Part shown: piece after piece, positions 53,085-62,698 of the stretch
How positions within the stretch are numbered: the stretch's first letter is position 1
Layout of the letters: each line of letters opens with the position of its first letter
NCBI RefSeq assembly: GCF_009861505.1
Contig: NZ_WTFT01000008.1
Span: forward strand, 55,552 to 119,551
DNA length: 64,000 nt
Direction: 5' to 3'
Source: Pseudomonas izuensis
GTDB lineage: Bacteria > Pseudomonadota > Gammaproteobacteria > Pseudomonadales > Pseudomonadaceae
Made by a program: the position numbers and the translations under genes
Notes under the pieces: model-generated
Told to the model about the DNA's origin: nothing
Database searches by the model: none
The model's input: only the letters and a program-made list of their open reading frames with translations

Positions 53085-54035
53085 TTACATCTGGTCCAGC
53101 GCCACACCCGCGCCCACCAACCCGGAATACGGCGCCGTCACCAGCCACACCGGTATCCCCTTGAAGTAATCGCTCATGCAGCCCTTGTCGGCAAAGCACC
53201 GGGCGAAACCGCTTTCGAGGAAGAAATCGGCGAAGCGCGGAATCACGCCACCGACGATGTACACGCCACCGCGCGCGCCGGTGGTCAGTACGTTGTTACC
53301 GGCCACGCGACCGAGCCAGCAGCAGAACTGTTCGAGCACTTCCAGGGCAATCGGGTCGCCCGCCAGACCGGCAGCGGTGATCGCTTCCGGGGTGTCGAGC
53401 ACTGGCGTGTGGCCGTCCACCGCACAGATCGCCCGGTAGACCCGAGGCAAGCCGCCGCCGCTCAACGCCGTTTCGGCGCTGACATGGCCGATCTCGTTGA
53501 AGATGTGTTGCCACAATTGAGTTTCACGCGGGCTGCTCAGCGGCAAATCGACGTGACCGCCCTCCCCCGGCAGCGCGGCAAAGCGCCTTTCGCCGAGGTC
53601 GAGCAAAGTACCGACGCCCAGGCCTGTGCCCGGACCGATCACCACCGCCGGGCGCAATGGCTCCGGCGTACCTTCGCAAACCACGCGAAATTCGCCCGGC
53701 TGCAAACGGGTCATGCCCAGGGCCATCGCCGAGAAGTCATTGACCAGCAACAGTTGCTCGACCTGCAAGGCCCGGCAGAAACCCTGCCGACTCAGGCGCC
53801 AGTGATTGTTGGTGAACTTGAATTCGTCGCCGCTGACCGGGCCGGCCACCGACAGGCACACCGAGCCGATCGAACCCGGCGCCAGCCCCAGCCCGCTCAG
53901 GTAAAGGCTGATCGCCTCTTCCGGGCTGGCGTGGTCGGCCGTCGCCAGTACCTGGACCGATTCCAGTTGCTGGCTTTTCCACAACGCAAACCGTGCGTTG
54001 GTCCCACCGATGTCACCGACCAAAGCCAGTTTCAA
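53085..54035 (-). CDS. glk: Glucokinase, TTG start
   Basis: A 316-residue bacterial-type glucokinase. ATP-phosphate motifs [12 protein letters not shown] and [11 protein letters not shown] and the catalytic-region [10 protein letters not shown] are present. The only possible start that keeps the N-terminal GDIGGTN motif is TTG at 54035, since an in-frame stop (TAA) lies one codon upstream. GGAG is eight bases upstream and the start overlaps the edd stop (TTGA), so translation is coupled to edd. Confidence 0.95.
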   Translation of the reverse strand: MKLALVGDIGGTNARFALWKSQQLESVQVLATADHASPEEAISLYLSGLGLAPGSIGSVCLSVAGPVSGDEFKFTNNHWRLSRQGFCRALQVEQLLLVNDFSAMALGMTRLQPGEFRVVCEGTPEPLRPAVVIGPGTGLGVGTLLDLGERRFAALPGEGGHVDLPLSSPRETQLWQHIFNEIGHVSAETALSGGGLPRVYRAICAVDGHTPVLDTPEAITAAGLAGDPIALEVLEQFCCWLGRVAGNNVLTTGARGGVYIVGGVIPRFADFFLESGFARCFADKGCMSDYFKGIPVWLVTAPYSGLVGAGVALDQM

Positions 54036-55858
54036 TTAAGCGTCTCCAGGGCAGAAGTAAAGGCGCTGGCGCCCTGCTCCGCCGAGCTGAAGGCCATACG
54101 CATGAAACCGAACAGCTCGCGACCGGTGCCGATGTTGTTGCCCAACAATCCCTTGGCCGGCGTGCGCGCTGCGAATTCTTCGGCGTCCACCTTAAGCTCC
54201 AAAGTGCCTTTGACGCCATCGACGCGGATGATATCGCCCTCTTGCACCCGCGCCAAAGCGCCGCCCACATAAGCTTCGGGACTGACGTGAATGGCTGCCG
54301 GGATTTTCCCCGACGCGCCGGACATTCGCCCGTCGGTCACCAGTGCAACCTTGAAGCCGCGATCCTGCAGCACGCCGAGGAACGGCGTCATCTTGTGCAG
54401 TTCCGGCATGCCGTTGGAGCGCGGGCCCTGGAAGCGCATCACCGCGACGAAATCCTTCTCCAGCAAACCGGCCTTGAACGCGTCGGCCAGATCCTGTTGA
54501 TCCTGAAACACCATGGCCGGCGCTTCGACGATCTGGTTTTCCACGGCCACGGCCGACACCTTCATCACACCACGACCGAGGTTACCTTCCATCACCCGCA
54601 AGCCGCCCTCTGGCGAGAATGCACGAGCGACCGGACGCAGGATGGTTTCATCGAGGCTTTCGGTCACGCCTTCGCGCCAGACCAGTTCGCCGTTATCGAG
54701 GAACGGTTCCTGGGTGTAGCGGCTCAGGCCATGGCCCAGCACGGTGTTGACGTTTTCGTGGAGCAGCCCGGCTTCCAGCAGTTCGCGGATCAGGAACGAC
54801 ATGCCGCCCGCGGCCTGGAAGTGGTTGATGTCGGCCTTGCCGTTCGGGTAGACGTGGCTCAGGGTCGGCACCACCTCGGAGAGGTCGGCCATGTCCTGCC
54901 AGGTCAACTGGATGCCCGCCGCCATGGCGATGGCCGGCATGTGCAGAGTGTGATTGGTGGAACCGCCGGTGGCGTGCAGGGCGACGATGGAGTTGACCAG
55001 CGAACGCTCGTCGACGATTTCGCCGATCGGCAGGTAGTTGCCGTTCTGCTTGGTCAGGCGCGTGACCTGGTGCGCGGCTTCGCGGGTCAGGGCATCGCGC
55101 AACGGCGTGTTCGGGTTGACGAAGGAAGCGCCCGGCAAGTGCAGGCCCATGACTTCCATCAGCAACTGGTTGGTGTTGGCGGTGCCGTAGAAGGTGCAGG
55201 TACCGGGGCTGTGGTAGGAGTTCATTTCCGATTCCAGCAGCTCTTCGCGGCTGGCCTTGCCTTCGGCATAGCGCTGGCGCACATCGGCTTTCTGCTTGTT
55301 GGAAATGCCCGACACCATCGGCCCGCCCGGCACGAAAATCATCGGCAGATGACCGAACCGCAACGCGCCCATCATCAGGCCGGGGACGATCTTGTCGCAG
55401 ATGCCCAGCATCAGCGCGCCATCGAACATGTTGTGGGACAACGCCACGGCGGTGGACAACGCAATCACTTCACGGCTCGGCAGGCTCAGCTCCATGCCCG
55501 GCTCGCCCTGGGTCACGCCATCGCACATGGCCGGGGTGCCGCCGGCGAACTGGCCGACCGAGCCGATCTCGCGCAGGGCTTTTTTGATCAGCTCAGGGAA
55601 GACTTCGTACGGCTGGTGCGCCGAGAGCATGTCGTTATATGACGAAACTATTGCGATGTTGGCGGAGTTCATCATCCGCAGGCTGTTCTTGTCATCGCTG
55701 CCGCAACCGGCCACGCCGTGGGCGAAGTTGGCGCATTGCAGTTTCCCGCGCATGGGACCGTCGCTGGCCGCACCGCGAATCAGTGTCAGGTAAGCCTCAC
55801 GCGTGGCGCGGCTGCGGGCGATAAGCCGTTCGGTGACCTCAAGGACGCGGGGATGCAT
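54032..55858 (-). CDS. edd: 6-phosphogluconate dehydratase
   Basis: A 608-residue IlvD/Edd-family iron-sulfur dehydratase converting 6-phosphogluconate to KDPG. Characteristic segments are [50 protein letters not shown] and [20 protein letters not shown]. First gene of edd-glk-gltR-gtrS. Divergent from gap with HexR-type boxes between. Confidence 0.96.
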   Translation of the reverse strand: MHPRVLEVTERLIARSRATREAYLTLIRGAASDGPMRGKLQCANFAHGVAGCGSDDKNSLRMMNSANIAIVSSYNDMLSAHQPYEVFPELIKKALREIGSVGQFAGGTPAMCDGVTQGEPGMELSLPSREVIALSTAVALSHNMFDGALMLGICDKIVPGLMMGALRFGHLPMIFVPGGPMVSGISNKQKADVRQRYAEGKASREELLESEMNSYHSPGTCTFYGTANTNQLLMEVMGLHLPGASFVNPNTPLRDALTREAAHQVTRLTKQNGNYLPIGEIVDERSLVNSIVALHATGGSTNHTLHMPAIAMAAGIQLTWQDMADLSEVVPTLSHVYPNGKADINHFQAAGGMSFLIRELLEAGLLHENVNTVLGHGLSRYTQEPFLDNGELVWREGVTESLDETILRPVARAFSPEGGLRVMEGNLGRGVMKVSAVAVENQIVEAPAMVFQDQQDLADAFKAGLLEKDFVAVMRFQGPRSNGMPELHKMTPFLGVLQDRGFKVALVTDGRMSGASGKIPAAIHVSPEAYVGGALARVQEGDIIRVDGVKGTLELKVDAEEFAARTPAKGLLGNNIGTGRELFGFMRMAFSSAEQGASAFTSALETLN

Positions 55859-55979
55859 GTGTAGAACTCCAGGCTAACGGATGTGGCGACCTGATTGTCT
55901 ATGCTGATCAACAACCGTTGTCGATGGGATGACAGACGGCGTTTGTTGATCATTGGGACCAGTTGATTCAGGTCACTCG

Positions 55980-55994
55980 TTGTAGATTGAACAA
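55980..55994. promoter_or_regulatory. HexR box 1 in edd/gap region
   Basis: TTGT-AGATTGA-ACAA fits the P. putida HexR motif TTGT-N7/8-ACAA exactly (motif recalled, not looked up). Confidence 0.65.
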
Positions 55995-56041
55995 AATATT
56001 GCCATTAAAAAGGCTTGTTTTCTATTTTTTTGCGAATAATC

Positions 56042-56059
56042 TTGTAATTCCAACAACAA
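56042..56059. promoter_or_regulatory. HexR box 2 and overlapping AACAACAA in gap leader
   Basis: TTGT-AATTCCA-ACAA at 56042-56056 fits TTGT-N7-ACAA. The overlapping AACAACAA (56052-56059) is 20 bases upstream of the gap ATG and matches AAnAAnAA. Confidence 0.6.
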
Positions 56060-56079
56060 AACGACGGCGGCGCTGACAA

Positions 56080-57081
56080 ATGACTCTACGAATAGCAATC
56101 AATGGTTTTGGCCGCATTGGCCGTAACGTTCTGCGCGCACTCTATACCCAAGGCTATCGTCAGGATCTGCAGATCGTCGCCATCAACGATTTGGGGGACA
56201 GCGCGATCAACGCGCACCTGCTCAAGTACGACACGGTTCATGGCACGTTCGACGCCGATGTCCAGCATGATCAGGAAAGCCTCACGGTCAACGGCGACCG
56301 TATCTCCGTCAGCGCCATTCGCAATCCGGCCGACCTGCCCTGGGCCGCGGAAAAGATTGATGTGGTATTCGAATGCACCGGTCTGTTCACCGACCGCACC
56401 AAAGCCGCCGCGCATATTACGGCCGGCGCACGCAAAGTGATTATCTCGGCCCCGGCCAAGGGCGCCGACGCCACCGTGGTTTACGGGGTCAACCACGACA
56501 TTCTGCGCCAATCGCACCAGATTATTTCCAACGCGTCGTGCACCACCAACTGCCTGGCCCCGGTGGCCCAGGTGCTCCACCGCGAACTGGGCATCGAAAG
56601 CGGTCTGATGACCACGATCCACGCCTACACCAATGACCAGCACCTGACCGACGTCTACCACGTCGATCCGTACCGTGCCCGTTCGGCTACCCAGAACATG
56701 ATTCCGAGCAAGACCGGTGCGGCCGAAGCAGTCGGCCTGGTGTTGCCGGAACTGGCTGGCAAGTTGACCGGCATGTCGGTGCGCGTGCCGGTGATCAACG
56801 TGTCCCTGGTGGACCTGACCGTGCAGCTCAAGCGTGAAGCGTCGGCCGAAGAGGTCAACGAACTGCTCAAGCATGCCAGCCAGCACTCGAAGATCCTCGG
56901 CTACAACACCCTTCCGCTGGTCTCCAGCGACTTCAACCACAACCCGCTGTCGTCGATCTTCGACGCCAACCACACCAAAACCAGCGGCAAGCTGCTCAAG
57001 GTACTGGCCTGGTACGACAACGAATGGGGCTTCTCCAACCGCATGCTCGATAACTGCCTGGCGTTGTGTAACGCCGAATAA
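56080..57081 (+). CDS. gap: Glyceraldehyde-3-phosphate dehydrogenase, type I
   Basis: A 333-residue NAD-dependent dehydrogenase. Rossmann motif [15 protein letters not shown], catalytic Cys in [13 protein letters not shown] and C-terminal [12 protein letters not shown] are intact. It handles the glyceraldehyde-3-phosphate made by Eda. Position divergent from edd matches gap-1 of Pseudomonas. Confidence 0.96.
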   Translation: MTLRIAINGFGRIGRNVLRALYTQGYRQDLQIVAINDLGDSAINAHLLKYDTVHGTFDADVQHDQESLTVNGDRISVSAIRNPADLPWAAEKIDVVFECTGLFTDRTKAAAHITAGARKVIISAPAKGADATVVYGVNHDILRQSHQIISNASCTTNCLAPVAQVLHRELGIESGLMTTIHAYTNDQHLTDVYHVDPYRARSATQNMIPSKTGAAEAVGLVLPELAGKLTGMSVRVPVINVSLVDLTVQLKREASAEEVNELLKHASQHSKILGYNTLPLVSSDFNHNPLSSIFDANHTKTSGKLLKVLAWYDNEWGFSNRMLDNCLALCNAE

Positions 57082-57096
57082 GCCTCGCCCCCCTTC

Positions 57097-57199
57097 CTGT
57101 AGGAGCGAGCTCTGCTCGCGATGGACTCAAGATCGCCGTGGGGTGTCAGGTTTCCCGCGTCATCGTTGACGACCATCGCGAGCAGGCTCGCTCCTACAA
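57097..57199. repeat. REP doublet
   Basis: Inverted TAGGAGCGAGCTCTGCTCGC and complement between gap and mgsA. Confidence 0.9.
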
Positions 57200-57227
57200 G
57201 TACGTATGATTTCCGGAGCAGCACCCG

Positions 57228-57692
57228 ATGATCGGAATCACCTTTACCGAAAAGACCATCGCAGCGCGCAAGCGCATCGCCCTGGTCGCCCACGACCACT
57301 GCAAAGTGTTTCTGCTGGAATGGGCCGAGCGGCAGAAAGACAAGCTCGCGCAACACGAACTGGTGGCCACCGGCACCACGGGATTGTTATTGCAACAACG
57401 CCTCGACCTGCCCGTAGAGAGCATGATCAGCGGCCCGCTGGGCGGCGACCAACAGCTCGGCGGGCGAATCGCCGAGCAACGGGTCGACATGCTGGTGTTC
57501 TTCTGGGACCCCTTCGAACCGCAACCCCACGACCCGGACATCAAGGCATTGCTTCGCGTTGCGGCGGTCTGGAACATTCCGGTGGCGTGCAACGAATGCA
57601 GCGCCGACTACTTGCTCAGCAGTCCGTTGATGGATCAGGCGCACACGCACCGGATTCCAGATTACGCGACGTATTTGTCGGGGCGCAGTTAA
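57228..57692 (+). CDS. mgsA: Methylglyoxal synthase
   Basis: A 154-residue enzyme turning dihydroxyacetone phosphate into methylglyoxal, a bypass under phosphate limitation or sugar-phosphate stress. Family motifs: ARKRIALVAHDHCK, SGPLGGDQQLGGRIAE with the catalytic Asp in the next helix region, and FFWDPFEPQPHDPDIKALLR. Follows gap, consistent with control of triose-phosphate overflow. Confidence 0.94.
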   Translation: MIGITFTEKTIAARKRIALVAHDHCKVFLLEWAERQKDKLAQHELVATGTTGLLLQQRLDLPVESMISGPLGGDQQLGGRIAEQRVDMLVFFWDPFEPQPHDPDIKALLRVAAVWNIPVACNECSADYLLSSPLMDQAHTHRIPDYATYLSGRS

Positions 57693-57928
57693 GAAGCCGA
57701 GCGGGATGGGCCTGGGCAATCGGCCCTGAATTACACCGCGGTTTTTCTCGTTTTTTTCCGCTTTTCGGCACATTTTCCCCCGCAAACGTTCAACCATGAC
57801 CGTTCGTCGGCATCGGCCTCATGCACCACATGCCGACGCCGATGTGCCATGAATGGCGCTGAATGGATTTGGCGTAACGAGTAGTTCCCGACTCCAGCCA
57901 ACACCTCACCCATTCGCGAGTTCGCCCT

Positions 57929-60067
57929 ATGTTCGACTCACTGTCCATCCGCCTGAAAACTGTCCTGCTCTCCGGTCTGTGCCTGCTCGGCGTAGTCACG
58001 TTGATCGTGGGCATGAACTTCTACCAGACCAACCAGAACGATGAATTGGTCAGCGCCTCCAGCCGCAAGATGCTCACCGAAAGTGTGCAAAACCTGTTGC
58101 AGGCCAAGGCGGCCGAGCAGTCGGTGCGGGTGCAGAAGACCTTCGGTGAGACCCTGACCGTGGTGACCGCGCTGGCGGATCAGATCAAGGACATGCGTGC
58201 CATGGCCGCCAAGCGCTCGCTCGAGCCCGGCGCCCTGCGTGAAGAGTTGAACCAGAGCCTGAAAACCGCTTTCGAGCGCAACGGCAAAGTGCTGGGTATC
58301 TGGCTGGCGTTCGAACCCAATGGCCTGGACGGCAAGGACAGTGAGTTCGTCAGTGACGCCGCCCGCCAGTCCAACGAGATCGGCCGATTCGCGACCTATT
58401 GGAGCCGTGCCGGGGGTGAAGCGCTCAACACGATCATGGTCGAAGAGGACATGACCAAAACCACCCTGAACCTCAGCGGCACGCCCTACAACGTCTGGTA
58501 CACCTGCCCTCGGGACAGCAAGCGCACCTGTCTGCTCGACCCTTACGCCGATACGGTGGGCGGCAAGGAAGTGTTGATGACCACCATTTCCGTGCCGCTG
58601 CTGGTGGATGGCAAATCCATCGGCGTGGTCGGTATCGATATCGCCCTCGATGCCCTGCAAGCCGCGGCGGTCGACGCCCAGCGCGAGCTGTTCAACAGTG
58701 CCGGGCACATGTTGATTGTTTCCGGCACCGGTGTCATGGCTGCCTACAGTGTCGATGCAACGAAGGTCGGCAAAAGCATCGGCGATACTCTCGGCGCAGT
58801 TGGCAAGGACGCGCTGCAATTGCTGGGTGCCGGCGCACCGAAGGTGCTCGAACAAGGTGACCTGATCCGCGCGGTGTACCCGGTCAGCCCGATTGCCGAC
58901 GCCAAGGCCTGGGGCGTGGTGATCGACCTGCCCAAGCAAGTATTGCTGGCCGACTCGGTGAAACTGCAGGCGGTGCTCGACGACGCCCGGCAAAGCGGCA
59001 CGATCAAGGCAGTGGGTGTAGCGATCATCGCCGGGCTGATCGGTTTGCTGCTGATCTGGCTCACCGCCTCGGGCGTTACGCGGCCGATCAACAGCGTGGC
59101 CGACATGCTCAAGGCGATTGCCAGTGGCGACGGCGACCTGACCCAACGCCTGCACTACGGCAAAAAAGACGAACTGGGCGAGCTGGTCAGTTGGTTCAAC
59201 CGCTTCCTCGACAAGCTGCAACCGACCATCGCGCAGATCAAGCAAAGCATCACCGACGCCCGCGGCACGGCCGACCAGTCTTCGGAAATCGCCCGCCAGA
59301 CCAGCGAGGGCATGCAGGTGCAGTTCCGCGAAATCGACCAGGTTGCCACCGCGTCCAACGAAATGAGCGCCACCGCCCACGACGTTGCCAACAGTGCGTC
59401 GAACGCCGCCAATGCCGCCAAGGGCGCCGACCAGTCAGCCCGCGATGGCATGCAGATCATCGAGCGCAGTACCCGCGACATCAATCAACTGGCCGACGAA
59501 GTCAGCAAGGCCGTAAGTGAAGTGGAAGCACTGGCGGTGAACAGCGAGCAGATCGGTTCGGTGCTGGAGGTGATCCGCAGCATCGCCGAACAAACCAACC
59601 TGCTGGCACTGAACGCGGCGATTGAAGCCGCCCGTGCCGGTGAGAGCGGTCGCGGGTTTGCGGTGGTGGCCGATGAAGTGCGCAACCTGGCCAAACGCAC
59701 CCAGGATTCGGTCGAAGAAATTCGCCTGGTGATCGAGCGCATCCAGTCCGGCACCCGCGGCGTGGTCGCCACCATGCATTCGAGCCAGACCCAGGCCCAC
59801 AGCAACGCCGGACAGATCCAGCAAGCGGTCCAGGCCTTGAGCAAAATCAGCGACGCGGTCACCGTCATCAGTGACATGAACCTGCAAATCGCCAGCGCCG
59901 CCGAACAGCAAAGCGCCGTGGCCGAAGAGGTCAACCGCAACGTCTCGGCGATCCGCACCGTCACCGAAACCCTGACCGGACAGGCCACCGAATCGGCGCA
60001 GATCAGCAGCCAACTCAACAACCTGACGACCCACCAGATGAAACTGATGGATCAGTTCCGGGTGTAA
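57929..60067 (+). CDS. Methyl-accepting chemotaxis protein with periplasmic Cache-type sensor
   Basis: A 712-residue transmembrane chemoreceptor. Membrane segment 1 at about 10-32 ([20 protein letters not shown]), a periplasmic sensor of about 320 residues with dCache-like features ([40 protein letters not shown]), membrane segment 2 ([18 protein letters not shown]), HAMP, and the cytoplasmic signalling domain with [20 protein letters not shown]. Ligand unknown; the neighbourhood does not reveal it. Confidence 0.93.
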   Translation: MFDSLSIRLKTVLLSGLCLLGVVTLIVGMNFYQTNQNDELVSASSRKMLTESVQNLLQAKAAEQSVRVQKTFGETLTVVTALADQIKDMRAMAAKRSLEPGALREELNQSLKTAFERNGKVLGIWLAFEPNGLDGKDSEFVSDAARQSNEIGRFATYWSRAGGEALNTIMVEEDMTKTTLNLSGTPYNVWYTCPRDSKRTCLLDPYADTVGGKEVLMTTISVPLLVDGKSIGVVGIDIALDALQAAAVDAQRELFNSAGHMLIVSGTGVMAAYSVDATKVGKSIGDTLGAVGKDALQLLGAGAPKVLEQGDLIRAVYPVSPIADAKAWGVVIDLPKQVLLADSVKLQAVLDDARQSGTIKAVGVAIIAGLIGLLLIWLTASGVTRPINSVADMLKAIASGDGDLTQRLHYGKKDELGELVSWFNRFLDKLQPTIAQIKQSITDARGTADQSSEIARQTSEGMQVQFREIDQVATASNEMSATAHDVANSASNAANAAKGADQSARDGMQIIERSTRDINQLADEVSKAVSEVEALAVNSEQIGSVLEVIRSIAEQTNLLALNAAIEAARAGESGRGFAVVADEVRNLAKRTQDSVEEIRLVIERIQSGTRGVVATMHSSQTQAHSNAGQIQQAVQALSKISDAVTVISDMNLQIASAAEQQSAVAEEVNRNVSAIRTVTETLTGQATESAQISSQLNNLTTHQMKLMDQFRV

Positions 60068-60081
60068 TGAACAACACAATA

Positions 60082-60175
60082 CTGTAGGAGCAAAGCTTGC
60101 TCGCGATGGCGCCGGGTCAGGCCCCGCATGGTTGACTGTCACGACGCCATCGCGAGCAAGCTTTGCTCCTACAGG
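60082..60175. repeat. REP doublet
   Basis: Inverted CTGTAGGAGCAAAGCTTGCT and complement between two plus-strand genes. Confidence 0.9.
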
Positions 60176-60238
60176 GGATTTCATCCGATCGACCCGGATT
60201 TTGATCTATGCTCGGGCTCTCGCTCCGGAGGGCCTTCG

Positions 60239-61588
60239 ATGACTGATTTACTCACGTCCATTCAAGCCGCACTCGGCTTGCCGCACACACCAATCCCCTT
60301 CACTTCCACAGGTGCCCTGCCCTCGGCGTTTGCCGTCACGGACCTGGCCTGTGCCAGTATCGCCGTCGCCGGCCAGGCCATCAGTGAATTGTTGCACCAA
60401 CGAACTGGACGCTTGCCCAGCCTCGAAGTCGACCGGCGCCTGGCGTCTTTCTGGTTCGCGAGTTCGATCCGTCCGTTGGGCTGGAGCGTTCCGCCACTGT
60501 GGGACCCCATCGCCGGTGACTATGCCGCCAAGGATGGCTGGATTCGCCTGCACACCAATGCCCCCCATCACCGCGCGGCCGCCGAATCGGTGCTGGGCGC
60601 CTGCGCTGACCGTGCAGGGATGGCGAGCAAAGTGGCGCAATGGGCCAAGAGCGATCTGGAGCAGGCCGTGGTCGATGCCGGTGGCTGCGCCGCCGAGATG
60701 CGCAGCCAGGAGCAGTGGCAGGTCCATCCACAAGGTCAGGCTGTGAGCGCCGAACCGTTGATTCAGTTCGCCGCCCACAATGGCCATAACACCAAACCCT
60801 GGCAGGGATCGGTGGCGCAGCCGCTGGCCGGGATCAAGGTGTTGGATTTGACCCGCGTACTCGCCGGTCCCGTCGCCAGCCGTTTCCTCGCCGGCCTGGG
60901 TGCCGACGTCTTGCGCATCGACCCGCCCACCTGGAACGAACCGGGCGTCATACCGGAGATGACGCTGGGCAAGCGCTGTGCTCGCCTGGACTTGCATGAC
61001 ACAACCGATCGCAGCGTGTTCGAAAGCCTGCTCAAGGACGCCGACATCGTGATCCACGGCTACCGCGCCGATGCTTTGGAAGGATTGGGGTACGGTGTCG
61101 GTGACCGGCAAAAACTGGCCCCCGGGCTGATCGACGTTTGCCTCAACGCCTATGGCTGGAGCGGCCCATGGCAGAATCGCCGCGGGTTCGACAGCCTGGT
61201 GCAGATGAGCAGCGGCATTGCCCAAGCAGGTATGCAGTGGAAAAAAACGGATAAACCGACGCCCCTTCCACTGCAAGCCCTCGATCACGCCACCGGGTAC
61301 CTGATGGCGGCTAGCGCGATCATCTTGTTGGCAGAGCGCTTGCGCAGCGGACAAGGTGGTTCGGCACGGCTGTCGTTGGCGCGCACGGCGAAGTTGTTGA
61401 TCGAGAATGGGACCGGTACCGGGCAGCCGTTGCGGGCAGAGGATGAAAGCGATCAGGGGATGCTGGTCGAACAGACACCTTGGGGGCCGGCGCATCGGTT
61501 GCAGGTACCACTGAAAATCACCGGTACGCCGTTGCAGTGGGCGATTGCCGCCTGCGAATTGGGCTCCCATCGCGCGCAGTGGTGGTGA
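60239..61588 (+). CDS. CoA-transferase family III (CaiB/BaiF) protein
   Basis: A 449-residue protein with CaiB/BaiF features in its second half: LAGIKVLDLTRVLAGPVASR, RIDPPTWNEPGV, KRCARLDLHD and the catalytic-type Asp region in RRGFDSLVQMSSGIA. The N-terminal 190 residues are an extra domain compared with single-domain members. It may transfer CoA between carboxylic acids; substrate unknown. The ATG is preceded by GGAGG. Confidence 0.87.
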   Translation: MTDLLTSIQAALGLPHTPIPFTSTGALPSAFAVTDLACASIAVAGQAISELLHQRTGRLPSLEVDRRLASFWFASSIRPLGWSVPPLWDPIAGDYAAKDGWIRLHTNAPHHRAAAESVLGACADRAGMASKVAQWAKSDLEQAVVDAGGCAAEMRSQEQWQVHPQGQAVSAEPLIQFAAHNGHNTKPWQGSVAQPLAGIKVLDLTRVLAGPVASRFLAGLGADVLRIDPPTWNEPGVIPEMTLGKRCARLDLHDTTDRSVFESLLKDADIVIHGYRADALEGLGYGVGDRQKLAPGLIDVCLNAYGWSGPWQNRRGFDSLVQMSSGIAQAGMQWKKTDKPTPLPLQALDHATGYLMAASAIILLAERLRSGQGGSARLSLARTAKLLIENGTGTGQPLRAEDESDQGMLVEQTPWGPAHRLQVPLKITGTPLQWAIAACELGSHRAQWW

Positions 61589-61597
61589 CCTTCCGGA

Positions 61598-61679
61598 CGC
61601 CATCGCGGGCAAGCCATGCTCCCACAGTCGATCGTCTTCGCTCCTACTGTGGGAGCAAGGCTTGCCCGCGATGGCGTCA
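61598..61679. repeat. REP doublet
   Basis: Inverted CGCCATCGCGGGCAAGCCAT and complement between convergent genes. Confidence 0.9.
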
Positions 61680-61708
61680 GTTCAATCAACACAAAAGCAG
61701 GGCCAGCC

Positions 61709-62572
61709 TCAATCCGACCGACTCAACGAAGTCCAAAGCAACTGCGCCGCATACCCCCGATACGGCCGCCACCCTTCAGCCCGCAACAACAACTGCCGCG
61801 CCGTCACGCCCGGCCCCTCAAGCGCTGTCAAGGCATTGATCAACCCCACATCCCCCGTGGGAAACCCATTCATCTCGCGCAACTGCCGCAGGGCAATGTA
61901 TTGCGCCGTCCAGTCACCTATGCCGTACAAGGCCAGCAAGCGCGCCACACCGCCCTGCCGACCCGGCTCGAACAGCAACGGATCATCGAGCAATGCCTGG
62001 GCCACACCCGACAATGTGCGGCCACGGCTTTTCGGCATCCCCAGTGTTGCCAGGTCCGCTTGCGCCAACACCCCAGCCTCGGGAAACACGTGACTCAAGC
62101 CACCCTGCGGCGTGTTCAATGGCGCGCCATATTGCGCCACCAGCTTCCCCGCCAGTTTGATCGCGGCACCCACCGTAATCTGCTGGCCCAACACCGCGCG
62201 AATCGCCAATTCCAGTCCGTCCCAGGCCCCCGGCACACGCAGTCCCGGACGTTCGGCAATCAACCGCGCCAGCAGCGGATCAACCGCCAGATGCTGATGA
62301 ATCGGGGGCAGGTCGGCATCCAGGTCAAACATCCGTCGCACTCGCGCGACGATCTCGGGCACGGCCGCCGGGTCGGGGAAGTCGAGTGTCAGCTCCAGTG
62401 AGTCCGCTGTCGCGGGCTTGATCGACAGGCTGCCGTGAGCACCTTTCAAGCCGATGCTGCGCGAGTAGACGCCGTCGACCACCGCCTCCATTCCGACAAT
62501 TGCCCGCGCCGACAAAAAGCCGAGCATCGCCGGCCAGTCATAGGGTGGTTGAAATTTCAGTGACAGCTTCAT
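61709..62572 (-). CDS. DNA-3-methyladenine glycosylase II, AlkA-like
   Basis: A 287-residue base-excision repair glycosylase. The N-terminal AlkA domain (LKFQPPYDWPAMLGFLSARA) is followed by the HhH-GPD core: LELAIRAVLGQQITVGAAIK, and LLALYGIGDWTAQYIALRQL with the helix-hairpin-helix, then the catalytic Asp in TGDVGLINA. It removes alkylated purines. The ATG at 62572 gives the family N-terminus; a longer frame extends through the upstream gene's leader and is not used. Confidence 0.92.
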   Translation of the reverse strand: MKLSLKFQPPYDWPAMLGFLSARAIVGMEAVVDGVYSRSIGLKGAHGSLSIKPATADSLELTLDFPDPAAVPEIVARVRRMFDLDADLPPIHQHLAVDPLLARLIAERPGLRVPGAWDGLELAIRAVLGQQITVGAAIKLAGKLVAQYGAPLNTPQGGLSHVFPEAGVLAQADLATLGMPKSRGRTLSGVAQALLDDPLLFEPGRQGGVARLLALYGIGDWTAQYIALRQLREMNGFPTGDVGLINALTALEGPGVTARQLLLRAEGWRPYRGYAAQLLWTSLSRSD

Positions 62573-62698
62573 AAACCCACGAGCCTTTTCATTCCCGGTG
62601 TGATTCGACAGCTCGGTGAATGTTACCCAAGATTTCACCAAACGCCCGCCCCAAGGCATACTTGCCACCCTCCGCACTCCAGAACCTGAAACCGCCCC

